NCBI RefSeq assembly: GCF_017873715.1 | Contig: NZ_JAGGKM010000002.1 | Location: 310,001 to 374,000, forward strand | Origin: Cytobacillus luteolus | Lineage (GTDB): Bacteria; Bacillota; Bacilli; Bacillales; Bacillaceae_L | Length of the DNA stretch: 64,000 nt | Direction of reading: 5' to 3' | Shown here: piece by piece, positions 47,093 through 57,207 of the stretch | Position numbering within the stretch: position 1 is the stretch's first letter | Layout: every line of letters starts with the position of its first letter | Notes under the pieces: generated by a model | Database searches by the model: none | What the model saw: the letters and a program-made list of their open reading frames with translations, nothing else | Told to the model about the DNA's origin: nothing | Program-made: the position numbers and the translations under genes

Positions 47093-47830
47093 TTACTCTA
47101 GTTCTTTCTTAATTTCTTCAATCCATACTTTCTCTCTATCTGATAGGTTATTCAAATCTAGTAAATCAGGTCTTCGTAAGAATGTTCTCCGAAAGGATTC
47201 TCTTTCACGCCAATTTTCAATTTTTTGATGATTTCCAGATAGTAAAACTGCTGGCACTTCCATCCCACGAAAATTCGCAGGACGGGTATAATGAGGATGT
47301 TCTAGCCGTCCGCTACTATGAGAGTCCTTTATCGGAGAATCTTCGTTACCTAGTACATTTGGTAATAATCGAACAACGCTATCGACAATCACCATTGAAG
47401 CTAGTTCTCCCCCAGTTAATACGAAATCACCTATAGAAATTTCATCTGTAACAACAAATTCTCTTATTCGCTCATCATACCCTTCATAGTGACCACAAAC
47501 GAAAATGAGGTGATCCTCTTTTGCAAGCTCCTCAGCCTTTTGCTGAGTATACTTTTCGCCTTGGGGGCACATAAGAATCACTCTAGGTTTTCTAGTATGA
47601 TCCTTCACCAACTCATCGACTGCATCAAAAATAGGCTGTGGAGTTAATACCATTCCGGCTCCGCCGCCGTAAGGGTAGTCATCAACATTTTGATGCTTGT
47701 TTGTTGAGTAATTTCTAAAGTTTACAACATTTAGGGAGACCGCGTTTTTCTCTTGGGCCTTTTTTAAAATCGATTCACCGAAAACTCCAGTAAACATCTC
47801 TGGAAAGAGTGTTAAAATGTCGATTTTCAT
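47093..47830 (-). CDS. trmD: tRNA (guanine-37-N1)-methyltransferase TrmD
   Basis: Makes m1G37 in tRNA and so prevents +1 frameshifting. The 245-residue product has the SPOUT trefoil-knot region with [12 protein letters not shown]-type motif ([18 protein letters not shown]), [13 protein letters not shown] and [21 protein letters not shown]. It is 1 base from rimM, as usual. Relevant to this window because cheB needs a +1 shift to be read through. Confidence 0.97.
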   Translation of the reverse strand: MKIDILTLFPEMFTGVFGESILKKAQEKNAVSLNVVNFRNYSTNKHQNVDDYPYGGGAGMVLTPQPIFDAVDELVKDHTRKPRVILMCPQGEKYTQQKAEELAKEDHLIFVCGHYEGYDERIREFVVTDEISIGDFVLTGGELASMVIVDSVVRLLPNVLGNEDSPIKDSHSSGRLEHPHYTRPANFRGMEVPAVLLSGNHQKIENWRERESFRRTFLRRPDLLDLNNLSDREKVWIEEIKKELE

Positions 47831-47831
47831 C

Positions 47832-48347
47832 CTATAATAGCCCTTCCATTAGGTGAATTTTAATTACCTTATCAGAGATATTTATGTCTTTTACAATCTC
47901 CTCAATATATGGAATAAGGACATCCTTTCCACCTTTACGTTTCACAACCCATACATCATTGGCCCCAGGAGTGAGTATCTCACTGATTTTCCCTAACTCT
48001 TCTCCCTCTTCGGTAAAGACGGTGCAACCAATGATTTCATGGAAATAATATTCATTCTCTTTTAATTCTCCTAATTGGTCTTTAGGAACTCTAATAATAT
48101 AATCTCTTAACTTTTCTACTTCATCTAAATTGTTATAGCCTTCAAATGTCAATAAATCAAACGTTTTATGTACACGATGACTTTTTACAGTAACCTCAAT
48201 AGGCTCAGTGCCTTCGGTTTTAAAAAGATAGAGTGTATTACCAACCTTATATCTCGATTCCGTAAAGTCAGTTCTAGAAATCACCCTAACCTCACCTTTA
48301 ATACCTTGTGTATTTACAATTTTACCTACGTTAAACCATTCTGCCAT
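47832..48347 (-). CDS. rimM: 16S rRNA processing protein RimM
   Basis: Assembly factor for the 30S head that binds S19. The 171-residue product has an N-terminal beta barrel ([20 protein letters not shown]) and a C-terminal PRC-barrel ([38 protein letters not shown]). It lies between ylqD and trmD. Confidence 0.96.
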   Translation of the reverse strand: MAEWFNVGKIVNTQGIKGEVRVISRTDFTESRYKVGNTLYLFKTEGTEPIEVTVKSHRVHKTFDLLTFEGYNNLDEVEKLRDYIIRVPKDQLGELKENEYYFHEIIGCTVFTEEGEELGKISEILTPGANDVWVVKRKGGKDVLIPYIEEIVKDINISDKVIKIHLMEGLL

Positions 48348-48354
48348 TTGTTAT

Positions 48355-48744
48355 TCACCCCTGACGTATTTCGTCTACGATACCATCCTTGATGATAATC
48401 GTATTTGAATTTAAATCTTCCCATTTGTCACCGATTTTTATATCAACAATCGCCTGTACTTCTCTTTCTTTTAATTCGCTGCCAATGGGTAAAATATGTA
48501 GCTGCTCCAGTTGAAATTCGAGTATTTTAATCTTCTCTTCTCTCTTTACTATTTCTTTTTCATAATGAGACTGAACTTTAGTAGGGTTGTATTTTTTATT
48601 CTTAGCCAATTTTCTGCCTTCAAACCGTAATTGGTCACATTCTTTCAGTAAATTATCTTTTCTGGATTCGTAGTTTTGCATAAGCTCGGTTTTACTATGT
48701 TCAGTTAAAATTTGTTTAACCACTACCGTTTGCAATAATTGCAT
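48355..48744 (-). CDS. ylqD: YlqD family protein
   Basis: A 129-residue protein with a predicted long helix or coiled coil in the middle (about 25-85: QNYESRKDNLLKECDQLRFEGRKLAKNKK) and a short C-terminal beta part (AIVDIKIGDKWEDLNSNTIIIKDGIVDEIRQG). Conserved at this position in Bacillus; function unknown. It starts the ylqD-rimM-trmD-rplS run after a terminator. Confidence 0.85.
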   Translation of the reverse strand: MQLLQTVVVKQILTEHSKTELMQNYESRKDNLLKECDQLRFEGRKLAKNKKYNPTKVQSHYEKEIVKREEKIKILEFQLEQLHILPIGSELKEREVQAIVDIKIGDKWEDLNSNTIIIKDGIVDEIRQG

Positions 48745-48814
48745 TATACAACCTCCATTATCGTTCTTCAGCTAGAATAGCTTAGACACGATCATAAGAT
48801 TATTTTTAAATACA

Positions 48815-48842
48815 TAAAAAAGGGGAGGTTTCCCTCTCCCTT
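48815..48842 (-). terminator. Terminator after khpA
   Basis: GC-rich stem AAGGGAGAGG/CCTCCCCTT with one bulged A and a GAAA loop, followed by TTTTTA on the minus strand, 16 bases past the khpA stop. Confidence 0.85.
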
Positions 48843-48857
48843 CTTCATCACTTTAAT

Positions 48858-49102
48858 TTATTCGTTAATTTCTAGATGAATTCGTTTATCAAGTCCAGTG
48901 CCTGCTGCGTAAACAACGGTACGAATTGATTTAATTACTCGACCCTGCTTACCTATGACCTTTCCCATATCTTCCTTATGAACAGACAATACATACGTCA
49001 TCGTACGTTCATCAGAAGTTTCAGTGACTGACACCTCTTCTGGATGATCTACAAGGGCTTTTACAACTGTTTCAATTAACTCTTTCATCTTGACCATATT
49101 CA

Positions 49103-49103
<1 letters not shown>
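48858..49103 (-). CDS. khpA: KH-domain RNA-binding protein KhpA (YlqC)
   Basis: An 81-residue single KH domain with the GxxG loop in GKVIGKQGRVIKSIRTVVYAAG (about 48-70). In other Firmicutes KhpA pairs with KhpB and binds many RNAs. The ATG at 49103 overlaps the rpsP stop (TAATG), so translation is coupled; two later Met codons are also possible starts. Confidence 0.93.
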
Positions 49104-49429
<326 letters not shown>

Positions 49430-49468
49430 TTATGTTTGTAAAGTGTTTTTTCTTAACAGCATTTAACA

Positions 49469-50809
49469 TTACATAAATGGGAATTTAAACCCTTTTTTCT
49501 TACCTTTTGACATACTTGTCATCTGTTTCATCATTTTTTTCATGTCTTCAAATTGCTTAAGAAGTCGGTTTACTTCCTGAACGGATCTTCCACTTCCTTT
49601 TGCAATTCGCTTTTTCCTACTAGCATTAATGATATCAGGGTTAATTTTCTCCTGTTTAGTCATTGATTGGATAATCGCTTCGACATGACTGATTTGTTTT
49701 TCATCTACTTGTACATTTTTGAGCCCTTTCATCTTGTTTGCTCCTGGAAGCATATTCAAGATTTCATCAAGTGGCCCCATATTTCGAACCTGAGTAAGCT
49801 GTTCTAGAAAGTCCTCAAATGTAAAGGACATGGAACGCATTTTTTGTTCAAGTTCTTTTGCTTTATCTTCATCAACAGAAGCTTGTGCTTTCTCAATGAG
49901 TGTTAACACATCACCCATTCCAAGAATTCTTGAGGCCATACGTTCCGGATGAAATGGCTCAATTGCGTCCATTTTTTCCCCTAGACCGACGAACTTAATC
50001 GGCGTGTTTGTAACTGCCTTAACTGATAAGGCTGCTCCACCACGAGTATCACCATCAAGTTTTGTTAGGACAACTCCTGTTAGACCCAGTAGGTCGTTAA
50101 AACTTTCTGCAACATTAACCGCATCTTGTCCAGTCATCGCGTCTACCACCAGGAATATTTCATCTGGATTTGCAATTTCTTTCACTTGCTTTAATTCATC
50201 CATTAGGGCTTCATCAATGTGAAGTCTTCCTGCTGTATCAATTAATACATAGTCGTGATGATCATCCTTAGCTTTTTGAATCGCTTGTTTTGCTATTTCA
50301 ACCGGGCTAATTTTATCCCCTAGTGAAAAAACAGGCATATTTAGTTGTTTGCCTAGTGTTTCTAACTGTTTAATAGCAGCTGGACGGTAGATATCGGCCG
50401 CAACGAGCATTGGATTGCGATTATGCTTTTTTCTAAGTAAATTCGCAAGCTTACCAGTTGTTGTTGTTTTACCTGCACCTTGTAACCCTACCATCATAAT
50501 CACAGTAGGAGGTCGTTTGGCTACTGCAATTTTGCTTTGCTCGCCACCCATTAATTCTGTAAGCTCTTCTTGAACTACTTTTATGACCTGTTGTCCTGGA
50601 GTTAAGCTTTTCATAACTTCCTGACCTATAGATCGTTCGCTTACTTTCTTTACAAAATCTTTTACTACTTTAAAGTTTACATCCGCTTCTAAAAGTGCTA
50701 ATCGTACCTCACGCATCATTTCTTTAACGTCAGCTTCTGTAACTTTACCTTTGCCACGAATTTTTTGGATCGTGTTTTGCAGTCGGTCGGCTAATCCTTC
50801 AAATGCCAT
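49469..50809 (-). CDS. ffh: Signal recognition particle GTPase Ffh
   Basis: SRP54 homologue that binds signal sequences and the scRNA. The 446-residue product has the N domain, G domain with GLQGAGKTTTTGKLA (about 107), DTAGRLHIDEALM and TKLDGDTRGGAALS, and a Met-rich M domain ending EDMKKMMKQMTSMSKGKKKG. It is 12 bases after ylxM. Confidence 0.98.
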   Translation of the reverse strand: MAFEGLADRLQNTIQKIRGKGKVTEADVKEMMREVRLALLEADVNFKVVKDFVKKVSERSIGQEVMKSLTPGQQVIKVVQEELTELMGGEQSKIAVAKRPPTVIMMVGLQGAGKTTTTGKLANLLRKKHNRNPMLVAADIYRPAAIKQLETLGKQLNMPVFSLGDKISPVEIAKQAIQKAKDDHHDYVLIDTAGRLHIDEALMDELKQVKEIANPDEIFLVVDAMTGQDAVNVAESFNDLLGLTGVVLTKLDGDTRGGAALSVKAVTNTPIKFVGLGEKMDAIEPFHPERMASRILGMGDVLTLIEKAQASVDEDKAKELEQKMRSMSFTFEDFLEQLTQVRNMGPLDEILNMLPGANKMKGLKNVQVDEKQISHVEAIIQSMTKQEKINPDIINASRKKRIAKGSGRSVQEVNRLLKQFEDMKKMMKQMTSMSKGKKKGFKFPFM

Positions 50810-50821
50810 ATATGCCGCCCC

Positions 50822-51154
50822 CTAATCTAATTTCTCAAGTCTTTCAATTATATTCAAAAGCTCATTCTTTACAGTACCTTCCTTATTAGAAAGGTCTTTA
50901 AGCTGTTGAAACAATTGTTGACGCTCTTGAAATTTTTGAAATAGTAACAGCTTTTCTTCATACTCTTCAAGCATTACTTCGGTACGTCTTATATTATCAT
51001 ATACTGCTTGACGACTAACTTCATATTCTTCTGCAATTTCACCTAGGGAAAAGTCGTCTAAATAATATAAGATCATGTAGCTCCGTTGCTTGGGTGTTAA
51101 TAACGACTGATAAAAATCAAATAAGTAGTTTATTCGTGTCGTTTTTTCAAGCAT
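50822..51154 (-). CDS. ylxM: YlxM family helix-turn-helix protein
   Basis: A 110-residue protein with a sigma-region-4-like helix-turn-helix ([41 protein letters not shown], about 17-57) and a helical tail. The family is always next to ffh; in some Firmicutes it is reported to help SRP. GGGGGG precedes the ATG. Good TTGACA-17-TAAACT promoter upstream. Confidence 0.93.
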   Translation of the reverse strand: MLEKTTRINYLFDFYQSLLTPKQRSYMILYYLDDFSLGEIAEEYEVSRQAVYDNIRRTEVMLEEYEEKLLLFQKFQERQQLFQQLKDLSNKEGTVKNELLNIIERLEKLD

Positions 51155-51198
51155 GGTGGCTCCCCCCTTTGTTAAGTGAAATGCCTTTACAAGTAAAT

Positions 51199-51227
51199 AG
51201 TTTACAAGCCTGGGCTTTTAATGTCAA
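51199..51227 (-). promoter_or_regulatory. Promoter of ylxM-ffh
   Basis: TTGACA (51222-51227), 17-base spacer, TAAACT (51199-51204) on the minus strand, about 40 bases upstream of ylxM. A second TTGACA (51288-51293) with TAATTA 17 bases downstream (51265-51270) lies further up and may be another start. The remaining part of the 416-base ftsY-ylxM gap holds the GC-rich repeat and the ftsY terminator. Confidence 0.7.
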
Positions 51228-51344
51228 GTTTTTTTCTTGTCATTAGATTTTAGTTTACATAATGTAATTATGGTTATCTTTAAATAGTGTCAAATTAATA
51301 GGCTCTTTTCTAAAAGGTTGTTGTTTTTTTCATTCACATTGAAC

Positions 51345-51480
51345 CATGACCGTTCCTTTGCTCTGCGGGCACTTGCTTTTTCCGGGGAGGAAGTCGAGCC
51401 TTCTCGGCGAATGCGCCTGTGGTGTCTCGACCTTTCCTCTGCTTCCTGCTGGAGTCAAGTGCCCTCCGCTCCAATTCACT
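51345..51480. repeat. GC-rich nested inverted repeat (dispersed Bacillaceae-type element)
   Basis: A GC-rich island in an AT-rich gap. Three nested arms: GGGCACTTG (51367-51375) with CAAGTGCCC (51456-51464); 51387-51398 with 51426-51439 (GAGGAA and GTCGAG against CTCGAC and TTCCTC, with a 2-base bulge); and GGCG (51406-51409) with CGCC (51414-51417), loop AATG. I recall very similar sequences (CACTTGACTCCAGC, GTCGAGAC) as dispersed intergenic repeats in Bacillaceae genomes, without coding capacity. The short frames through it are not genes. Confidence 0.7.
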
Positions 51481-51533
51481 CTTGTTTAATATACATTTAA
51501 AGCAACAAACTTTTGGCCATTTAATAAAGATAA

Positions 51534-51562
51534 AAAAGCTTCTGAACATTACAGAAGCTTTT
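51534..51562 (-). terminator. Terminator after ftsY
   Basis: An 11-bp stem AAAAGCTTCTG/CAGAAGCTTTT (51534-51544 with 51552-51562), 7-base loop, then TTTTTATC on the minus strand, 8 bases past the ftsY stop. Confidence 0.85.
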
Positions 51563-51570
51563 CTACTTAA

Positions 51571-52566
51571 TTATTCCGACTCATGTTCTTTCTCGATTAA
51601 ATCAGAAAATAAACCATAGACATATTGTTCTGGGTCGAATTGTTGTAAATCGTCTACTTTTTCTCCTAGACCAACGAATTTTACTGGAATTTTGAGCTCA
51701 TTGCGAATGGCTAGTACAATTCCACCTTTTGCTGTACCGTCTAGTTTTGTTAATACAATACCTGATACATTCGTTGCCTCAGAGAAGGTTTTAGCTTGTG
51801 TCATTGCATTTTGCCCTGTGGTAGCATCGAGCACGAGTAGAACTTCGTGTGGAGCGCCAGGAAGCTCACGTTCAATAACACGCTTTACCTTTTCTAGTTC
51901 TTTCATAAGGTTAACCTTATTTTGCAGTCGTCCAGCCGTATCACATAAGAGCACATCCACATTACGAGATTTAGCAGCCTGTACAGCATCAAACATAACA
52001 GCCGCAGGATCTGAACCTTCCGATTGCTTAATCACATCAACACCTACACGGTCACCCCAAACTTCTAGTTGATCGATGGCACCAGCTCTGAATGTATCTC
52101 CAGCAGCCAGCAGAACGGTTTTCCCTTCATTTTTGAGGCGATTAGCTAGTTTTCCAATTGTAGTTGTTTTCCCTGCACCATTAACTCCTACAATCAGAAT
52201 AACCGTTAAGCCCTCTGACTGAATATTTAAATCAGATGACTGTTCAGACCCACATTGATAGATGTCAACAAGCTTTTCGGAGATAACAGCTTGTACATCT
52301 TTCGTATCTTGAATATTACGCCTTTTCACTTCTGTTTTAAGCTGATCAATTAACTCCATTACAGTGGATACGCCAACATCTGCTGCGATTAATATTTCTT
52401 CTAACTCCTCGAAAAAATCTTCATCTACTTTTCGGTATCTAGCGACAAGATCATTTACCTTTTCAGAAAATGAATTTCGTGTTTTTGATAAGCCATCTTT
52501 AAACTTTTCGCTTACCGAATCTGTTTGCTTAGTAATCTTTTCTTTTAGTTTCTTAAAAAAGCTCAT
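51571..52566 (-). CDS. ftsY: Signal recognition particle receptor FtsY
   Basis: Membrane-associated SRP receptor GTPase. From ATG 52566 the product is 331 residues, MSFFKKLKEKITKQTDS, then the N domain and G domain with GVNGAGKTTTIGKLANRL, AGDTFRAGAIDQLEVWG, CDTAGRLQNKVNLM and TKLDGTAKGGI. Eight further in-frame codons lie upstream; the Shine-Dalgarno AAAGGA suits the chosen start only loosely. It starts 27 bases after smc ends. Confidence 0.96.
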   Translation of the reverse strand: MSFFKKLKEKITKQTDSVSEKFKDGLSKTRNSFSEKVNDLVARYRKVDEDFFEELEEILIAADVGVSTVMELIDQLKTEVKRRNIQDTKDVQAVISEKLVDIYQCGSEQSSDLNIQSEGLTVILIVGVNGAGKTTTIGKLANRLKNEGKTVLLAAGDTFRAGAIDQLEVWGDRVGVDVIKQSEGSDPAAVMFDAVQAAKSRNVDVLLCDTAGRLQNKVNLMKELEKVKRVIERELPGAPHEVLLVLDATTGQNAMTQAKTFSEATNVSGIVLTKLDGTAKGGIVLAIRNELKIPVKFVGLGEKVDDLQQFDPEQYVYGLFSDLIEKEHESE

Positions 52567-52593
52567 CTTAGGTATCTTTCCTTTCATCAAAAA

Positions 52594-55500
52594 CTATTTC
52601 ACTAATTCCTTCGTTTCTTCTAGTCTTACGGAAACTAATTTGGAAACGCCAGATTCTTGCATTGTTACTCCATAAAGAACATCCGCCTCTTCCATTGTAC
52701 CTTTACGGTGAGTGATAACAATAAATTGTGTTTCACTACTAAAATTCTTTAAGTATTGAGCAAAACGAAACACATTTGCTTCGTCAAGAGCAGCTTCTAC
52801 CTCATCTAGCACACAAAATGGAACTGGCCTTACCTTTAAGATCGAGAATAATAATGCAATAGCCGTTAATGCTCTTTCTCCTCCAGATAGTAAACCAAGA
52901 TTTTGTAGTTTTTTTCCAGGTGGCTGAGCTACAATATCTACACCCGTATTAAGTAAATCAGATGGATCCGTCAAACGCAAGTCTGCTCTACCACCGCCGA
53001 ATAACGCCTGAAAAACTGTTTCAAAGTGTGAACGGATACTAGTAAACGTTTCATTGAAACGCTTTTTCATCTCATCATCCATTTCATCAATAACCTTATA
53101 GAGCGTATCCTTTGCTTCTTGGAGGTCATTCTTTTGTTCAATTAAGAATTCATATCGTTCTGAAACTCTATCATATTCATCGATTGCACCCAAGTTAACT
53201 GTCCCAAGTTCCTCAATTGCTAATTTAATAAGCTTTACTTTCTTTCTTGCTTCTCCTACTTCTATTTGAAGAGGATATTTTTCCTTTGCAGCTTCATAGG
53301 TTAATAAGTACTCTTCACGAAGCTGTGATAAGCGATTTTCTAGTTCCACATCTAATCGATTCATCTTCACTTCTTCATCTTTTAAGATATCCACTAATTG
53401 TTTATAATTTCGCTTCTCTTCTTTTACCTCTCGTTCAAGGTCTTCAAGTTTTGTCTGAAGCTGCAGGCGCTGTTCCCTTCTACTTGCAATAAGTTGAATG
53501 GTCTCTGTTTTATCACTTGACTTTCGTTTTGCAGCAATTTCAAGTTCTTCCTCACCTGAGCTATTTGTTGTCATTTCACTTGTTAAAAGATTCAAATCTT
53601 CAGTTGTATCCTTATACTTGGCTACTGTTTCTTCAAGTTCCTCAGTCATTTTTTGAAGCTTTTCTTGGTGACTTTCTACTAGCTGTAATTTCCCAGCTAG
53701 CAAAACCTTTATGTCTGTAATTTCTGACTGTAGAGATTCCTTAGATGTTCGCTGGTTATTTTTTTGTAGATTTAGTTGACTAATAGACTGATCAAGCTGC
53801 TCAATTTCAGAAGAAACTGTTACTAGTATTGTTTCTAATTCAACAATTCGATCAGACATTTTCTTATTTTCATAATCAGACATCTGTCTTTCTTGATCGT
53901 AAAGGGATAAATGCTCATTCGCATTTTTCTCTTTAAACTCAACTTCACGAAGATCTCCTTTAATTTTTTGCTGCTCAATACGTAGAGCTTCCCCGGCTTC
54001 CCTTAACTCTGCCACGGTCATTTCTTGAGTAGAGATTGACTGTTTTAATTGTTTAACTTGCTCCTCTAGCGTTGCAGTTTTCTCTTCCATCTCTGAAAGC
54101 TTTTGCGAGATATCTTCTAATTCACGACCACGGCTTAATAAAGAATTCGATTTTTGTTTAACTGCTCCACCTGTCATAGATCCACCTGGATTTACCACAT
54201 CCCCCTCCAATGTCACAAGACGGAAACGATAGTTACAGAGACGAGCTAATTCGTTTGCTCCTTTTAAATCTTTGGTAACGATGACCGTTCCAAGTAGATT
54301 TGTAATCACAGAATGGTATTTATCATTGAAAGAAATTAAATCGGAAGCAACACCTATATAAGCAGAATGCCCCTTTAATGTTTGGAGTTGTGTTGATGGA
54401 ATTGTTCGTTCTTTAACAACATTTAGTGGCAAAAATGTAGCACGTCCAAATGAATGCTGTTTTAAGTAATTAATAGCATGTCTACCATTTGGCTCATTGT
54501 CTACAACAATATGCTGTGTAGCTCCACCCAATGCAATTTCAACCGCTGTTTCATAATCTTTTGGAACATTAATTAACTCAGCGATTGCCCCTTCTATACC
54601 CTGAAGCTTATCTTCTCTAGCCGCATGTAATATCTCTTTTACACCTTGGAAGAAACCAGCATAATCATCCTGCATTTCTTCAAGCATTTCCTTACGAGAT
54701 TTAGTCTGTTGTAAAAACTGATATGCTTGATAGAGTGTTGTTTCTTTCTTTTGATAGTTCGCCTTTAAGTTTTCAAACTTAGCTTGCTCTTCTCTAAAAG
54801 AAGAGATTTGTATACTTAATTGTTCTTCTACTTTAGAAAGCTCATGGTTTAATCTTGTTTTTTCTCCACTAATGAACTCTCGTTCTTTAATGTATTTCTG
54901 ATTTGATTCAACTAGCCTACTATTTTTATCATCTTGCTGATTCATTTGTTCCTTGATGTATTTCAATTCATTTCGTGAAGTTGCCTGTTTATTTAGCATC
55001 TCAATATATTCGCTCTTAAGGTCTTCAAGCTTCTCTTCAATGTTCTGATCATGCGTTGCAAGTAGTGCTTGCTTATCTTTCAATGAACCTTTTATACTTT
55101 TGACTTCTGCTGCTAACTTTTGTAGAAGCTCATTTTCAGTTGCTCGTACAGTCGTTAAATGTTCTTGCTTCTGCTTAAGGTCAGAAGCAAGATTGTATAA
55201 TTGTTCTTTATTTTGATGAGCATTCTTTTTTCTTTCTTTTAGGACTTCTTTACGTCCCTCTAGCTTTTCTAGCTCTTCACTGACTTTTAACAGTACCTGC
55301 TGTAAATCATTTATAGATTCATCAAGTGCATCTATATGATTACGCACCTTTTCTATTTCTGCTTCCTTCGTCTGTAAATCAGCTGAAAGCTCTAATTCCT
55401 GGCGTTTATGAAGTTCGATCTGTTGATTATAGCCTTCCCATTTTGTATGGAAATCCTCAATCTCATAGACGGTTAGGGCTACTTCAATATTTTCAAGGTC

Positions 55501-56160
55501 CTCTTTCTTCTGTAAGTAATCTTTTGCTATCGAAGCCTGAATTTTTAAAGGCTCTACCTGACCTTCAAGCTCATGTAAGATATCGTTAACCCTATTTACA
55601 TTTTCCTGAGTTTCTGCAAGCTTGTATTCTGCCTTTTTCTTGCGATTTTTATATTTCAGAACACCAGCAGCCTCTTCGAAAATACTTCTTCGTTCTTCTG
55701 CTTTACTACTTAGAATTTCTTCAACTTTCCCCTGACTAATGATTGAAAATGCTTCTCTTCCAAGGCCGGAATCCATAAAAAGATCTACAATATCTTTAAG
55801 GCGACATGACTGTTTGTTAATAAAAAATTCACTATCGCCAGAACGATAGACTCTTCTAGTAACGCTCACCTCGTGATAATCAATCGGTAAAAAATAATCT
55901 TCGTTATCTAATGTTAGAGTAACTTCTGCAATATTTAATGCTTTTCTAGAGTCACTACCTCCAAAGATAATATCCTCCATTTTTGCACCACGTAACGATT
56001 TAACAGATTGTTCTCCTAATACCCATCTCATTGCGTCTGTTATATTACTTTTTCCACTTCCATTTGGTCCGACTACAGCTGTAACTCCTGGAACAAAGTC
56101 AATTGCCATTCTCTCAGCAAATGATTTGAAACCAACAATATCTAAACGTTTGAGGAACAT
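52594..56160 (-). CDS. smc: Chromosome partition protein SMC
   Basis: SMC ATPase that with ScpA and ScpB organises and segregates the chromosome. The 1188-residue product has Walker A GPNGSGKSNITDAMRWVLG (about 32-50), two long coiled coils (about 170-500 and 680-1000), the hinge with GRATFLPLNVV and GDVVNPGGSMTGG (about 510-670), and a C-terminal head with signature LSGGERALTAIALLF and Walker B VPFCVLDEVEAALDEANV. Full length. Confidence 0.99.
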   Translation of the reverse strand: MFLKRLDIVGFKSFAERMAIDFVPGVTAVVGPNGSGKSNITDAMRWVLGEQSVKSLRGAKMEDIIFGGSDSRKALNIAEVTLTLDNEDYFLPIDYHEVSVTRRVYRSGDSEFFINKQSCRLKDIVDLFMDSGLGREAFSIISQGKVEEILSSKAEERRSIFEEAAGVLKYKNRKKKAEYKLAETQENVNRVNDILHELEGQVEPLKIQASIAKDYLQKKEDLENIEVALTVYEIEDFHTKWEGYNQQIELHKRQELELSADLQTKEAEIEKVRNHIDALDESINDLQQVLLKVSEELEKLEGRKEVLKERKKNAHQNKEQLYNLASDLKQKQEHLTTVRATENELLQKLAAEVKSIKGSLKDKQALLATHDQNIEEKLEDLKSEYIEMLNKQATSRNELKYIKEQMNQQDDKNSRLVESNQKYIKEREFISGEKTRLNHELSKVEEQLSIQISSFREEQAKFENLKANYQKKETTLYQAYQFLQQTKSRKEMLEEMQDDYAGFFQGVKEILHAAREDKLQGIEGAIAELINVPKDYETAVEIALGGATQHIVVDNEPNGRHAINYLKQHSFGRATFLPLNVVKERTIPSTQLQTLKGHSAYIGVASDLISFNDKYHSVITNLLGTVIVTKDLKGANELARLCNYRFRLVTLEGDVVNPGGSMTGGAVKQKSNSLLSRGRELEDISQKLSEMEEKTATLEEQVKQLKQSISTQEMTVAELREAGEALRIEQQKIKGDLREVEFKEKNANEHLSLYDQERQMSDYENKKMSDRIVELETILVTVSSEIEQLDQSISQLNLQKNNQRTSKESLQSEITDIKVLLAGKLQLVESHQEKLQKMTEELEETVAKYKDTTEDLNLLTSEMTTNSSGEEELEIAAKRKSSDKTETIQLIASRREQRLQLQTKLEDLEREVKEEKRNYKQLVDILKDEEVKMNRLDVELENRLSQLREEYLLTYEAAKEKYPLQIEVGEARKKVKLIKLAIEELGTVNLGAIDEYDRVSERYEFLIEQKNDLQEAKDTLYKVIDEMDDEMKKRFNETFTSIRSHFETVFQALFGGGRADLRLTDPSDLLNTGVDIVAQPPGKKLQNLGLLSGGERALTAIALLFSILKVRPVPFCVLDEVEAALDEANVFRFAQYLKNFSSETQFIVITHRKGTMEEADVLYGVTMQESGVSKLVSVRLEETKELVK

Positions 56161-56276
56161 AAGTCTCCCCCTTATGCATAATTAATATATAATCTATGAA
56201 TTCTAACATATTTTATCATAAATGCGGTTGCTATTAAGATGTTTTTTTAATGAGGATATTGGAAATTGATGAAATA

Positions 56277-56300
56277 ACAAATCCCCCTTTGGCAGGGGGA
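56277..56300 (-). terminator. Terminator after rnc
   Basis: Stem TCCCCC/GGGGGA extended by CT/AA (56295-56300 with 56282-56287), small loop, then TTTGTTATTTC on the minus strand, 10 bases past the rnc stop. It separates rnc from smc, whose promoter should lie in 56161-56276. Confidence 0.8.
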
Positions 56301-56310
56301 CTAAGATATC

Positions 56311-57045
56311 TTAACTCATTTTTTCTAGTAACACTTTTAAAGCAACCTGAGCCGCCTTCTGTTCTGCCTCTTTTTTTGATTTACCAATACCAATGCCAAG
56401 CTCTTCACCTTCAAGGGAAACTCTAGACATAAACTCACGATTATGTGCAGGGCCTTTTTCTTGTAAAACTTTATACTCAAGCATTCCACGTGCGTCTCGT
56501 TGTATTAGTTCTTGCAACTGACTTTTGTAATCCATCACATGAGAAAAAGCACCTTCATTAATTCTTGGAAACACAACTTTCTCTAAGAACTCACAAACCT
56601 TACCAATCCCTAGATCCAAATATAATGCACCAATAAAAGCTTCGAATACATCGGCAAGTAGTGCTGGACGTGCTCTCCCACCAGTTAATTCTTCACCTTT
56701 GCCAAGTAATACCAATTCTCCAAATGAAAGCTGGTTAGCAAAAGAAACTAAAGAGGGTTCACAAACAATCGAAGCACGGAGCTTTGTTAATTCACCTTCA
56801 CTCATTATTGGATATTTTTTATATAGGAATTCAGAAATAGTAAGCTCTAGTACTGCATCTCCTAAAAATTCTAACCGTTCATTATCTTCATACGGTTTCT
56901 TGCGATGCTCATTCACATACGATGAATGAGTAAATGCTTGTATTAGTAGTTTTTCATTGGTAAATGTTATACCAATTTGCTCTTGAAAGGCTGCGAATTT
57001 TGCACCTACATTGTTCTTCTCTTTGCGATTCACTCGTTTTATCAT
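56311..57045 (-). CDS. rnc: Ribonuclease III
   Basis: Double-strand-specific RNase for rRNA and mRNA processing. From ATG 57045 (GGAGG five bases upstream) the product is 244 residues with the catalytic [14 protein letters not shown], second acidic motif [15 protein letters not shown] and a C-terminal dsRNA-binding domain ([32 protein letters not shown]). The frame extends 8 codons upstream. Confidence 0.97.
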   Translation of the reverse strand: MIKRVNRKEKNNVGAKFAAFQEQIGITFTNEKLLIQAFTHSSYVNEHRKKPYEDNERLEFLGDAVLELTISEFLYKKYPIMSEGELTKLRASIVCEPSLVSFANQLSFGELVLLGKGEELTGGRARPALLADVFEAFIGALYLDLGIGKVCEFLEKVVFPRINEGAFSHVMDYKSQLQELIQRDARGMLEYKVLQEKGPAHNREFMSRVSLEGEELGIGIGKSKKEAEQKAAQVALKVLLEKMS

Positions 57046-57131
57046 AGGTTCCTCCATAAAACACTGCACAATATATCTAAAGTGATTTAAATTAGTATTC
57101 CCTCACATCATAAATCTATAAAAACTCTGTT

Positions 57132-57159
57132 ACCGCTCACTTAAAACCGCTCACTTAAA
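57132..57159. repeat. Perfect 14-bp tandem repeat
   Basis: ACCGCTCACTTAAA occurs twice head to tail (57132-57145 and 57146-57159), between the acpP terminator and rnc. No function is apparent; it looks like a slippage duplication. Confidence 0.7.
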
Positions 57160-57160
57160 A

Positions 57161-57195
57161 AATATGGAAAGCCCCGTAATAATTTACGGGACTTT
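57161..57195 (-). terminator. Terminator after acpP
   Basis: A 12-bp stem AAAGTCCCGTAA/TTACGGGGCTTT (57184-57195 with 57168-57179), 4-base loop, then CCATATTTTTT on the minus strand, 12 bases past the acpP stop. Confidence 0.85.
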
Positions 57196-57207
57196 TTGTG
57201 TAATAGA

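Noticed and set aside
51334-51619. Short open frames on both strands through the GC-rich repeat (about 60-71 codons)
   Set aside because: They arise from the nested repeat, have no ribosome-binding site and run into the ftsY terminator and coding region.
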